From NCBI GenBank assembly GCA_963661535.1, contig CAVLCC010000011.1, positions 1 to 46,286 on the forward strand: DNA of 46,286 nt, read 5' to 3'. The position numbers and the translations under genes are program-made. The stretch is from CAVLCC01 sp963661535 (GTDB lineage: Bacteria; Actinomycetota; Coriobacteriia; Coriobacteriales; CADBOM01). The number at the start of each line of letters is the position of its first letter. The stretch's first letter is position 1. The notes under the pieces were generated by a model. The model ran no database searches. It had not been told where the DNA came from and worked only from the letters and a program-made list of their open reading frames with translations. Positions 1-7,421 of this stretch are shown here, in pieces.

Positions 1-88
1 GCACCATTACCATCATCGCCACCAAACAACTAACAATAAAAAATTTGAGTCTACTGTTCATCTTCCTTGCATCATTTCTAAAGTTCAT
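1..88 (-). CDS. Partial 5' end of an exported or membrane protein
   Basis: Reading leftward from an ATG at 88-86, 29 codons are open before the window edge cuts the gene. A good ribosome site (GGAAGG) lies 6 bases before the ATG. The peptide begins with a charged stretch (MNFRNDARKMNSRLK) and continues into a hydrophobic run (FFIVSCLVAMMVMV). This is the pattern of a signal peptide or first membrane helix. A second in-frame ATG at codon 10 has a poorly spaced ribosome site, so the upstream ATG is preferred. The rest of the protein lies outside the window, so no function can be given. The gene is downstream of the tRNA-Asn on the same strand. Confidence 0.5.
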   Translation of the reverse strand, partial: MNFRNDARKMNSRLKFFIVSCLVAMMVMV

Positions 89-249
89 AATTCACCTTCC
101 TGCATTAATTCAAAACTATTACCTACATGCATATACATTATCCATTTGCCCAATGTCTTGATGAGTTAATTGCGTGGCTTTCAGAGATTAACAAGAGTTT
201 CGGAATAGCTGAAATAATAGTGTCGCTAAATTATCACGAAAATGAAAAC

Positions 250-280
250 GAACCCGCTAGATTAAACATCAAACGGGTTC
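250..280 (-). terminator. Candidate terminator after tRNA-Asn
   Basis: A perfect 7-bp inverted repeat (GAACCCG 250-256 and CGGGTTC 274-280, 17-base loop) lies 14 bases beyond the tRNA 3' end. Read leftward it is followed by a T-rich stretch (GTTTTCATTTT). The loop is long and the T tract interrupted, so this is a moderate call. Confidence 0.4.
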
Positions 281-294
281 GAGAAACTTCGGAC

Positions 295-369
295 TGGCTC
301 CTCGGGTAGGACTCGAACCTACAACCCATCGGTTAACAGCCGATTGCTCTGCCATTGAGCCACCGAGGA
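295..369 (-). tRNA. tRNA-Asn (anticodon GTT)
   Basis: On the minus strand the 75 bases fold as a complete cloverleaf. The acceptor TCCTCGG pairs with CCGAGGA. The D arm contains CTCAATGGCAGAG. The anticodon stem ATCGG/CCGAT closes the loop CTGTTAA, giving anticodon GTT. The T arm has GGTTCGAGTCC. The 3' CCA is encoded at 297-295, with G as discriminator base. GTT reads AAC/AAT (asparagine) codons. A promoter is visible just upstream. Confidence 0.96.
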
Positions 370-385
370 ACGACAACGTTTATGG

Positions 386-415
386 AGTATACCACTCATT
401 TACCATAGTTTTCAA
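386..415 (-). promoter_or_regulatory. Promoter of tRNA-Asn
   Basis: On the minus strand TTGAAA (415-410) and TATACT (391-386) are separated by 18 bases. The -10 box ends 16 bases before the mature tRNA 5' end at 369. Both hexamers are close to the housekeeping sigma consensus, and the position fits a short 5' leader removed by RNase P. Confidence 0.7.
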
Positions 416-481
416 AAATAATCATTTTATCCGGTTGACGGCAATCCACATACCGCTACACCTACACCCGTAACTTCGCAA

Positions 482-505
482 ACTAACCGCAACACTAACC
501 GCAAC
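482..505. repeat. 12-base tandem duplication
   Basis: ACTAACCGCAAC occurs twice in perfect tandem at 482-493 and 494-505, and a diverged third relative (AACTAAACGCAG) follows at 512-523. It lies just beyond the stop codon of the leftward membrane protein. No function is apparent. Confidence 0.5.
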
Positions 506-535
506 GTTTCAAACTAAACGCAGATACATCAGCAT

Positions 536-1231
536 CTAGGGCACCTGCACCATTTCAAGTTCACCACTCTCGGTGTTCCTTTGCAAAGACATTTCTATTA
601 CAGGTATAGGTGCAACAATTGAATTTGTTTCTTCTATAATGGTGTTAAATTCCACTTTTTCGGACACTGACAATTTTGAAATAATACTACTTCTCAATTT
701 TTTGTATTTTTGTTTTTTAAGAATCCAGTTTACCAATAGAATAATTATTAAAATGATATAAAGAACCGGCATAGATATTAGAGCTAGATCACTCCAATAT
801 ATAGAAAGCCAAGATAAATCTACAATTTTATATTTTTCTAGATATCCTAGTAACCAAATTGGACCAAACAAACAATAGCCGTATACAAGAATAAAGAAAC
901 AATACTTTAGTAATTTTGTAAACCCACTATACCAAACAACGTGAACACTAATGACAGAATCATCTTTTTCATATAACTTTCTTCTTTTCAATCTGTTATA
1001 TGCTTTTAGAATCAGACAAAAAATTAGTCCCCCAGGAAATAATGCCGCGAACACACATAATAAAGTTAAAAAATAACTATTGGCAATAGTCGGTATCGGT
1101 ATGTCATAATCAGTTATACAAATTATTATTGCTCCAAAAATAATGATGGGCAAAGTGCAAAGAGTTCCAAATAAAAAATATTTAGCAAAAGTCCTTAATC
1201 TTTTTAGTGCTTTTTCTTGTTTGACAAGCAC
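536..1231 (-). CDS. Four-helix membrane protein; likely phase-variable and out of frame here
   Basis: The open frame encodes 231 residues with about four hydrophobic helices (near residues 15-37, 50-75, 108-132 and 150-170) and a cytoplasmic-looking C-terminal tail. I do not recognise the family. The GTG at 1231 has no ribosome site. The frame stays open upstream through a (CT)7 tract at 1261-1274. A well-placed ATG (1299-1297; GAAAGG 8 bases upstream) sits on the far side of the tract but is in another frame and stops at TAA 1260-1258, just after the tract. Removing one CT unit joins this ATG to the body, giving 253 codons plus stop and a smooth N-terminus (MDELILENQRERV, then RAHIDELSGVLVKQ). 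I therefore read the gene as switched off, or only weakly expressed from the GTG. An assembly error in the repeat is the main alternative. Confidence 0.65.
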   Translation of the reverse strand: MLVKQEKALKRLRTFAKYFLFGTLCTLPIIIFGAIIICITDYDIPIPTIANSYFLTLLCVFAALFPGGLIFCLILKAYNRLKRRKLYEKDDSVISVHVVWYSGFTKLLKYCFFILVYGYCLFGPIWLLGYLEKYKIVDLSWLSIYWSDLALISMPVLYIILIIILLVNWILKKQKYKKLRSSIISKLSVSEKVEFNTIIEETNSIVAPIPVIEMSLQRNTESGELEMVQVP

Positions 1232-1260
1232 ACCACTCAGTTCATCAATATGAGCCCTTA

Positions 1261-1274
1261 CTCTCTCTCTCTCT
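1261..1274. repeat. (CT)7 dinucleotide tract, putative slippage switch
   Basis: There are seven perfect CT units on the plus strand (AG on the coding strand), between the best start codon and the body of the membrane-protein gene. With seven units the ATG frame stops right after the tract. With six or nine units the ATG would read into the 231-codon frame. I saw no other dinucleotide tract of this length in the window. Confidence 0.85.
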
Positions 1275-1291
1275 GATTTTCGAGAATTAAT

Positions 1292-1339
1292 TCATCCATC
1301 GTTATTGCCTTTCGTTAATGTGACTTTTTGACGCTCCAT
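1292..1339 (-). CDS. Possible 15-codon leader peptide overlapping the switch gene
   Basis: An ATG at 1339-1337 opens a short frame encoding MERQKVTLTKGNNDG. Its stop (TGA 1294-1292) overlaps the ATG (1299-1297) of the downstream membrane-protein gene within ATGGATGA. The overlap is of the kind used for translational coupling, but there is no clear ribosome site ahead of it. It could be chance. Confidence 0.2.
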   Translation of the reverse strand: MERQKVTLTKGNNDG

Positions 1340-1477
1340 GATATCAAATTCTATTGTATAGCAACGTCATATTTTTTACGTTAAGTTTTTTCTTAGCACA
1401 ATTTAAAATATTGGTATATTAAAAAAGACTAACAGTTCATTATTTGGGTTTTATCAAATTTGAGGTTGGAGGAAAAA

Positions 1478-1765
1478 ATGAGCAAAATTGTTGCAGAAAA
1501 TGGCAAAGTTATTACAGATGAAATTATTAATGAGTGGGAAAATGCGTTAGAAAACGACCAATGGCCTTGCGGCTGGATTAATGTTGGAGAAATTATTGAA
1601 AGCAAACTCCCTAAAAAGACCCCTGATACTGTGACATTGTCTCTAAAAGTTCCAGTTGCAATGAAGCGCGCTCTAGAACAAGAGGCAAAAAATGAAGGCA
1701 AATCAACAGGGGCATATGCACGTGGAATTTTAGCTGAGAGCCTAATAGATGTAGCTTATAAATGA
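1478..1765 (+). CDS. Ribbon-helix-helix-like small protein (antitoxin type)
   Basis: The protein has 95 residues. The start at 1478 is chosen because GGAGG lies 5 bases upstream; a TTG at 1460 in the same frame has no ribosome site. The C-terminal half (TVTLSLKVPVAMKRALEQEA, then KSTGAYARGIL) has the short strand followed by two helices typical of Arc/CopG DNA-binding proteins. The N-terminal half (ITDEIINEW, then GWINVGEII) resembles an acidic segment that I associate with coriobacterial antitoxin-type proteins. This type normally represses its own promoter and may neutralise a toxin, but no toxin-sized frame follows; only a decayed piece of a second copy is found downstream. The assignment is by pattern only. 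Confidence 0.7.
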   Translation: MSKIVAENGKVITDEIINEWENALENDQWPCGWINVGEIIESKLPKKTPDTVTLSLKVPVAMKRALEQEAKNEGKSTGAYARGILAESLIDVAYK

Positions 1766-1904
1766 TAACTTCTCTTATTGAATAGCTCGATAACTAATGA
1801 AGTTTCTTTTGTTAAGTCACTAGTTTTTATGTATCTATGTATTGGCGTTTATGTAGCATTCCAACTCACCAACATTTGTTAACTAGCAAAAAACTGATGA
1901 GCTA

Positions 1905-1930
1905 AAAATGCGTTAGAAAACGACCAATGG
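1905..1930 (+). pseudogene. Remnant of a second copy of the ribbon-helix-helix gene
   Basis: Twenty-six bases are identical to 1539-1564 inside the intact gene, starting AAAATGCGTTAGAAAACGAC. Weaker similarity continues on both sides (ATGAG upstream; TAGCGG against TTGCGG downstream). The surrounding frame is not open over a useful length. The rest of 1766-2127 is AT-rich and shows nothing else I can name. The simplest reading is a decayed partial duplication. Confidence 0.6.
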
Positions 1931-2127
1931 TCTAGCGGTACTGATTTCACCTAAAAGCACTACATAAATACGTCTCGGCTTATTTGATATGGTATTTATT
2001 TTGCAAATGGCACATAATGTTTAGAGCAAAAATAAATAATACGGATAAAGACTTAGTTGATTTTTTAATTTTATCCATGATATACGCAAAGTTTGATTAA
2101 AAAACATTGCATGAGGGGAGCTTTTTT

Positions 2128-3060
2128 ATGTTTCAGATGAATGATATGGCTTTAACTATTCTTATTTGGGTAGGGGTTGCAGCTATTGCAGCACTAGTAT
2201 GGCTTGTTGTAGAGGCGGCTCTAACAGTGCGAAGTGCAAGAAGTACCATAACAGAGCTATCTGAGAGGGTGGAACCAACGCTTGCACATGTTGAGCAAAT
2301 TACAGAGTCGCTCAAACCTGCAATTGACAGGCTAGATCCTCTGATGGAGAGGGCATCTTTAACGGTTGACACAGTTAATCTTGAGCTAATGCAAATAGAT
2401 AAAATTCTAAGCGACACTTCAAATATCACAGGCACAGCTAGTGGAGCGGTTCAAAAGATATCAGATGTAGCAAATGCTCCTGCAAATTTGGCTTCTGGGG
2501 CGGTAGACAAACTCAGAAGTTTGTTTGGACAAAAGACAAAAGAAACGAGAGTACAAAACGCTTGCAAGGCAAACGATACAGCAGCTCTAGGAGCTGTAAC
2601 AAGCAATGAACAAAACACTAAGTCATCTAAGCTAGTTGATGAGTGGTCGCAAGTTGCAAATAAGGCTTCTAAAATTAGTGAGGCTGACAAGACCCAAAAG
2701 GCTGATAAAAAACAGGATTCTACCATCAGCCAAACTAAGTCAGAACAGACCAAAAAAGATTCTTCAATTGATTATGCAGTTGTAAATGTTAGTAATACAG
2801 ATCTTGATATAGATGAGCCAACTAGCGGGCTGAAAGATGGTGCGCCATCTGCTAGGCAGGGTGAAAAAAATTATCCCTCAGTAGAAAGTTCGCAATCAGC
2901 GCAACAAACACAGTCAACTGCAGCGGTTGCACCATCAACTACACAAACACAACCAGCACAAGCTGCTCCACAAGCACAACCAAATAACGCAGCGCAAACC
3001 AAAGAAGATCGAATTAAAGAAATTGATGAAATGCTAGACAATTCGAGTTTCTTTAAATAA
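2128..3060 (+). CDS. DUF948-type membrane-anchored protein
   Basis: The protein has 310 residues. The ATG at 2128 has GAGGGGAG 7 bases upstream, so the TTG at 2107 is not used. One N-terminal transmembrane helix (residues about 6-30) is followed by a helical region (ITELSERVEPTLAHVEQITE and beyond, to about residue 120) of the DUF948 type. A long polar tail, rich in Lys, Ser, Gln, Ala and Thr, ends in a short charged helix (KEDRIKEIDEMLDNSSFFK). DUF948 proteins are predicted envelope-associated proteins of unknown role. The gene is 53 bases ahead of an AI-2E family gene on the same strand, so the two are probably co-transcribed. Confidence 0.75.
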   Translation: MFQMNDMALTILIWVGVAAIAALVWLVVEAALTVRSARSTITELSERVEPTLAHVEQITESLKPAIDRLDPLMERASLTVDTVNLELMQIDKILSDTSNITGTASGAVQKISDVANAPANLASGAVDKLRSLFGQKTKETRVQNACKANDTAALGAVTSNEQNTKSSKLVDEWSQVANKASKISEADKTQKADKKQDSTISQTKSEQTKKDSSIDYAVVNVSNTDLDIDEPTSGLKDGAPSARQGEKNYPSVESSQSAQQTQSTAAVAPSTTQTQPAQAAPQAQPNNAAQTKEDRIKEIDEMLDNSSFFK

Positions 3061-3113
3061 TTTATTAAAAAAATACACACCATCCAAATAAAGACAAGGA
3101 TTTAAAACAATAA

Positions 3114-4472
3114 ATGCCAATAAAAGCCAGAACAATCGCTAAAAGACAAAGCACAGACGAAAGTGCTCTTGCAAGCAACTTGCGTTTTGTTTGGTTTTTA
3201 ATTGGCATTGGAATAATTGTTATAGCCGCAGCTGTGGTGCTGCAGAGCATAGCTTCTGCAATATGGGCGGTAGTGGCAGCGGCGCTTATCGTATTTATCC
3301 TTAAAACTCCTGTTGCTTGGTTTGAGAAAAAGGGTGTTCCTCGGTCTGTTTCGTCCATAATATTGGTATTGCTTTTAGCCTTAGCTATTGTTGGAATTGT
3401 TGTTAGCTTTATCCCAATGATCCTAGGGCAAATTGCTGAGCTAGTAGATCAAATTCCCAGTTATATGAATGCAGTAGCTGCGTGGTGGAACGGCTTTATG
3501 GAGACACACACCGATCTGTTAGATAGTACGATGATTCAGTCGGTAATTTCTCAGATTAAAGATGGGATAGAGGGGTTTTCTATTCAATCTGCTGGTGGGG
3601 GGATTATTGGAGGAGTCTATCAGGCAGGAATGTCTTTTGCTGGCGTTTTGGTTATGGGATTTACCTCCTTTATCGTTGCATTTTGGATTTTAATCGACTA
3701 CGAAACAATCACCCACGAAATGCATGTTCTAGGTGGAAGAACAAGCAAGTGGTACGTTATTTTAATTAGCACAATCTTCTCACGCGTAATTGGCGGATAT
3801 ATTAAAGGCACGCTAATAGGAGCTGCAATTATCTCAATAATTTGCGGCATATCATATTGGATTTTGGGTTTGCCTTATCCTTTGGTTTTGGGGATTATGT
3901 CGGGATTATTCTCAATCGTTCCTTATGTAGGTCCTGTTATCTCAACCATTGCAATTGCGTTTTTATCTCTTTTTGCTGGCGCTTGGGCAATGCTGGCAGC
4001 AATAGTTGTTAGTATGATTGTGCCTTGGGCGATAAGCACTTTTGTGTCTCCTAAAGTTATGTCTTCTACTGTTAATCTGCACCCAGGGGTTTCGCTAGTT
4101 GCAATTGTTGTTGGAAGCTCAATTGGCGGCATGATGGGAATGATTTTGGCAATTCCTGTTATGGCTGTAATAAAATGCCTCTTTGTTTATTTCTTTGAGA
4201 GCATCACGGGTCGTCAGCTTGTGTCAGAAAATGGAGCTTTGTTCGACGGGCATCCAGGGGATACAATCGACCCTGTTGCAGATGCTACAGACAACTATAT
4301 TACAGAAAAACGTCTCCGTGAACTTGTTGAGCAGACCGAGGATGAAGTTACCAAGATCGATGAACTTCCTGCTCGCAATATGAAGACTTTATTCTCAGAT
4401 TTAGCTCATCCTATGAATCCAGCTTCTTTTGAAGATGAGAAAAATCTCGAAGAAGAGGGCGCAGAGGATTAG
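3114..4472 (+). CDS. AI-2E family transporter (permease)
   Basis: The protein has 452 residues with about eight hydrophobic helices. It opens with a paired hairpin (residues about 24-65) and then the extracytoplasmic helical segment typical of PF01594. The conserved block near residues 260-280 (PLVLGIMSGLFSIVPYVGPV) and the following LHPGVSLVAIVVG segment are the family signature. The family name comes from an E. coli autoinducer exporter, but members are diverse and some act as ion antiporters, so the substrate is unknown. The C-terminal acidic tail of about 90 residues (ending EEEGAED) is probably cytoplasmic. The start has a modest ribosome site (AAGGA). Confidence 0.85.
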   Translation: MPIKARTIAKRQSTDESALASNLRFVWFLIGIGIIVIAAAVVLQSIASAIWAVVAAALIVFILKTPVAWFEKKGVPRSVSSIILVLLLALAIVGIVVSFIPMILGQIAELVDQIPSYMNAVAAWWNGFMETHTDLLDSTMIQSVISQIKDGIEGFSIQSAGGGIIGGVYQAGMSFAGVLVMGFTSFIVAFWILIDYETITHEMHVLGGRTSKWYVILISTIFSRVIGGYIKGTLIGAAIISIICGISYWILGLPYPLVLGIMSGLFSIVPYVGPVISTIAIAFLSLFAGAWAMLAAIVVSMIVPWAISTFVSPKVMSSTVNLHPGVSLVAIVVGSSIGGMMGMILAIPVMAVIKCLFVYFFESITGRQLVSENGALFDGHPGDTIDPVADATDNYITEKRLRELVEQTEDEVTKIDELPARNMKTLFSDLAHPMNPASFEDEKNLEEEGAED

Positions 4473-4615
4473 GATTTAGCCAAAACGTTACACTTAAACA
4501 AAAGTCCACCCAAAGGCGTAAAGTTCACCGCATATCTACATAACTTCACAACTACATTTCTACACAACCCACACAGCCACGCAAAAACCCAACAAACCCC
4601 AAATCAAATCTCAGT

Positions 4616-4654
4616 TTTACATTAATTTTACATATGTATGACATTTCTTTGAAA
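4616..4654 (+). promoter_or_regulatory. Candidate Pho box array upstream of pstS
   Basis: TTTACA at 4616-4621 and again at 4627-4632 are perfect direct repeats with an 11-base period. A degenerate third unit (ATGACA, 4638-4643) and fourth (TTGAAA, 4649-4654) keep the same period. Direct repeats of TT(A/T)ACA type, one per helical turn, are the known binding pattern of PhoP/PhoB regulators. The array ends 70 bases before pstS. TATTAT (4664-4669) or the sequence just after it may serve as the -10. The rest of 4473-4724 shows no other clear element. Confidence 0.6.
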
Positions 4655-4724
4655 AGTGCTTTCTATTATCTAAGACAATGCTTTTAAAAGAAAAGCAAAG
4701 TTATCCAGAAAGGAAAAATAAGAA

Positions 4725-5618
4725 ATGTCAAAACAAAGTTGGACAAAGAAAATTCTAGCAGTCACCCTTGCCCTAGCATGTGCCCTAAGCGCATTTGCTC
4801 TAGTTGGTTGCGGAGGGGGCAGCAGCTCTACCGGAGCATCCGGTTCAATTTCGGTAATTTCTCGCGAAGACGGCTCAGGCACTCGCGATGCATTTACAGA
4901 ACTTGTTGGAGTTCTAGACTCAAACAAAGTAGACAATACAACTTCAAGTGCAGTTATTACAAACTCAACATCTGTAATGCTCACAACAGTTTCTGGCGAT
5001 GTTAATTCAATCGGATATGTTTCGCTAGGTTCTCTAAACGACACCGTAAAAGCAGTTGCCGTAGATGGCGTTGAGCCCACCGCTGCAACCGTAAAAGACG
5101 AAACATATAAGGTTGCTCGTCCATTTAATGTGATTACCGGAGAAACAGTAACAGCTGCTGCACAAGATTTTCTAAACTACATCATGTCAACAGATGGTCA
5201 AAAAGTTGTAGAAGACAATGGATATGTATCTGTGGCAGATAACGCAGCTGCATATACAGCAGATTCTTCAGCCTCAGGCACCGTTGTGGTTGCTGGCTCT
5301 TCTTCGGTAACACCTGTTATGGAAAAACTTGCCGAGGCATACATGGCAAAAAATTCAGCTGTTAGCGTGCAAGTTCAACAATCTGATTCTTCAACAGGAG
5401 TTCAAAATACAATAGACGGGGTATGCAATTTGGGTATGGCATCTCGCGAATTAAAGAGTTCTGAGAAAGAAAAGGGTGTAAAAGCAACTGTAATTGCAAA
5501 AGATGGCATCGCAGTAATTGTTAATAAAAACAATACACTAACATCTCTTACTAAAGATCAAATCAAAGACGTATTTACAGGACAAATCACCACTTGGTCA
5601 GATCTTCAATCTAAGTAA
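4725..5618 (+). CDS. pstS: Phosphate-binding lipoprotein PstS with permuted halves
   Basis: The protein has 297 residues. A lipoprotein signal ends in the lipobox LVGC (Cys29), so it should be lipid-anchored outside the membrane and deliver phosphate to PstCA. The phosphate-loop motif SREDGSGTR, which sits in the C-terminal half of ordinary PstS, is at residues 46-54, directly after the linker. The normal N-terminal strand GSSSVTPVMEKL is at about 191-202, followed by SDSSTGVQN, GMASREL and a C-terminal end at TTWSDL. That end is exactly where a standard PstS would continue into the SREDGSGTR half. The two lobes are therefore encoded in permuted order, while total length is normal. It is the first gene of the operon, with an AAGGA ribosome site. 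Confidence 0.93.
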   Translation: MSKQSWTKKILAVTLALACALSAFALVGCGGGSSSTGASGSISVISREDGSGTRDAFTELVGVLDSNKVDNTTSSAVITNSTSVMLTTVSGDVNSIGYVSLGSLNDTVKAVAVDGVEPTAATVKDETYKVARPFNVITGETVTAAAQDFLNYIMSTDGQKVVEDNGYVSVADNAAAYTADSSASGTVVVAGSSSVTPVMEKLAEAYMAKNSAVSVQVQQSDSSTGVQNTIDGVCNLGMASRELKSSEKEKGVKATVIAKDGIAVIVNKNNTLTSLTKDQIKDVFTGQITTWSDLQSK

Positions 5619-5632
5619 GGTTTTTAAATTAG

Positions 5633-5655
5633 TTTGCTAAATGTGCGCAAGCAAA
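5633..5655 (+). other. Small hairpin between pstS and pstC
   Basis: TTTGCT (5633-5638) and AGCAAA (5650-5655) can form a 6-bp stem with an 11-base loop, in the only sizeable gap inside the pst operon. It has no T run. Such hairpins often stabilise the pstS part of the message, but the stem is short and the call is weak. Confidence 0.25.
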
Positions 5656-5713
5656 AATTCTATAACGCAAACATTTGCAAACCAATCTTTACCAAAGGAA
5701 ACTAACAACAAAA

Positions 5714-6568
5714 ATGAAAAGCATTAAAGAAAATTTTGCAAAGATGCTTTTTACAGCAGCGGCAGGAATCTCTATTCTTGCTGCTGCCACTATTTGCATC
5801 TTTTTGTTTGCCAATGGTGTTCCTGCAATTCAAGAGATAGGTCTTTTGGATTTTCTTGGTGGAAGTGTGTGGAAACCAGCCACTGACACCTACGGCATCT
5901 TGCCCATGATCTTAGGCAGCATTTATGTAACAATTGGTGCGCTAGTTATAGGCGTTCCAATTGGACTTTTGTGTGCAATTTATATATCAAAATATGCTAG
6001 CCCACGCATGCGCAAAATTCTAACTCCTGGCGTCGAGCTTTTGGCAGGTATTCCGTCTGTTATTTACGGCTTTTTTGGACTAGTGGTTATTGTTCCTTTG
6101 ATTAGAACGGCTTTTAACGTTCAAGGCATGAGCCTTCTAGCAGCTGTTTTAATACTAGGAATAATGATTTTGCCCACAATAATCACGCTTTCTGTTAGTG
6201 CACTCGATGCAGTTCCAAATAGCTATTACGAGGGGGCGCGCGCTCTAGGAGCAGATCACACGCATAGCATACTAAAAGTGATGGTGCCTGCTGCTAAGTC
6301 AGGCATAATGGCAGGCATTGTTCTAGGCGTGGGTCGCGCAATTGGTGAGACAATGGCAGTTGTTATGATTGCAGGCAACCAAGCAGTTATACCAACCGGA
6401 CTCCTATCGGGCGTAAGAACACTAACAAGCAACGTTGTATTAGAGATGGGCTATGCAGTTGACTTGCACAGAAACGCATTAATTGCAACAGCGGTTGTTC
6501 TCTTTGTCTTCGTGTTGATTATAAACATCACTTTTTCAATTCTAAAAGCGAGGTCTAAAAAGATATGA
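5714..6568 (+). CDS. pstC: Phosphate ABC transporter permease PstC
   Basis: The protein has 284 residues and six predicted helices. The binding-protein-dependent permease signature is near residues 185-215 (YYEGARALGADHTHSILKVM, then PAAKSG), where the EAA loop contacts PstB. The conserved GIPSVIYGFFGL block lies just before. The ATG at 5714 is chosen over the TTG at 5675 because the latter lacks a ribosome site and would add an unusual polar leader; AAAGGA lies 14 bases upstream of the ATG, somewhat far. The stop codon overlaps the pstA start (ATGA), indicating coupled translation and an equal dose of the two permease subunits. Confidence 0.93.
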   Translation: MKSIKENFAKMLFTAAAGISILAAATICIFLFANGVPAIQEIGLLDFLGGSVWKPATDTYGILPMILGSIYVTIGALVIGVPIGLLCAIYISKYASPRMRKILTPGVELLAGIPSVIYGFFGLVVIVPLIRTAFNVQGMSLLAAVLILGIMILPTIITLSVSALDAVPNSYYEGARALGADHTHSILKVMVPAAKSGIMAGIVLGVGRAIGETMAVVMIAGNQAVIPTGLLSGVRTLTSNVVLEMGYAVDLHRNALIATAVVLFVFVLIINITFSILKARSKKI

Positions 6569-7419
6569 GTTCAATAGATTGCGCTAAAATTCCACGCAAA
6601 AAAACTTCGTCTATCGTTATTGACTGTTTGGTTAAGCTAGCATCATTTTTAACCGCTGCAATTCTAATAATTATCGTGGGATACATCTTAATTATGGGTA
6701 TTCCAAATATAACACCTGGTCTTTTTGAGTGGAAATATACATCTGATAATGTCTCTTTTATGCCCGCCCTAATAGATACGGTGCTTGCTATATTGCTAAC
6801 TTTAGTAATTGCTGTTCCTCTAGGTGTTATGTCTGCAATTTATTTGGTTGAATACACCTCGAGAGGCAATAAGTTCGTTAAGGTGGTACGCGTAACTGCA
6901 GAAACCCTTTCAGGTATTCCATCAATTGTTTATGGTTTGTTTGGAATGTTATTCTTTGTAACCTTCTTGGGATGGGGACTATCGCTTTTATCGGGATGTC
7001 TAACACTTGCAATTATGGTTTTGCCAACAATTATGCGCTCCACAGAAGAAGCCTTGCAAGCTGTTCCAGACTCATATAGAGAGGGGAGCTTTGGACTGGG
7101 CGCCGGACGTCTACACACGGTCTTTAAAGTTGTTCTTCCCCCTGCAATTCCTGGAATTTTTGGAGGAATAATTTTATCCATCGGCCGCATTGTAGGCGAG
7201 TCTGCTGCACTTATTTTTACAGCTGGAACAGTAGCACAGATTCCAGGAAGTGCTCTAGAACCCATTAGAACAATGGCAGTTCATATGTATGTTTTATCTT
7301 GCGAGGGACTGCATGTTAGTGAAGCATATGCAACAGCTGCAGTGCTTTTAGTAATTGTTTTGCTTATAAATGCTTTGGCTAGCTTTGCAGCCAAAAAGCT
7401 AACAAAAGGAGAAGAATAG
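6565..7419 (+). CDS. pstA: Phosphate ABC transporter permease PstA
   Basis: The protein has 284 residues and six helices, and starts inside the pstC stop codon. It carries the GIPSIVYGLFGM block and the EAA-type loop (YREGSFGLGAGRLHTVFKVV, then LPPAIPGI) that docks onto PstB. It forms the membrane channel with PstC. The last codons hold the ribosome site (AAAGGAG) for pstB, whose start lies 2 bases after the stop. Confidence 0.93.
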   Translation: MSSIDCAKIPRKKTSSIVIDCLVKLASFLTAAILIIIVGYILIMGIPNITPGLFEWKYTSDNVSFMPALIDTVLAILLTLVIAVPLGVMSAIYLVEYTSRGNKFVKVVRVTAETLSGIPSIVYGLFGMLFFVTFLGWGLSLLSGCLTLAIMVLPTIMRSTEEALQAVPDSYREGSFGLGAGRLHTVFKVVLPPAIPGIFGGIILSIGRIVGESAALIFTAGTVAQIPGSALEPIRTMAVHMYVLSCEGLHVSEAYATAAVLLVIVLLINALASFAAKKLTKGEE

Positions 7420-7421
7420 GC

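Noticed and set aside
127..309. A 60-codon rightward frame overlapping the tRNA-Asn 3' end
   Set aside because: It has no ribosome site, overlaps an antiparallel tRNA and its terminator, and resembles no family.
1766..2127. Toxin gene partner for the ribbon-helix-helix protein
   Set aside because: No open frame of useful length with a ribosome site follows; only the decayed duplicate piece is present.
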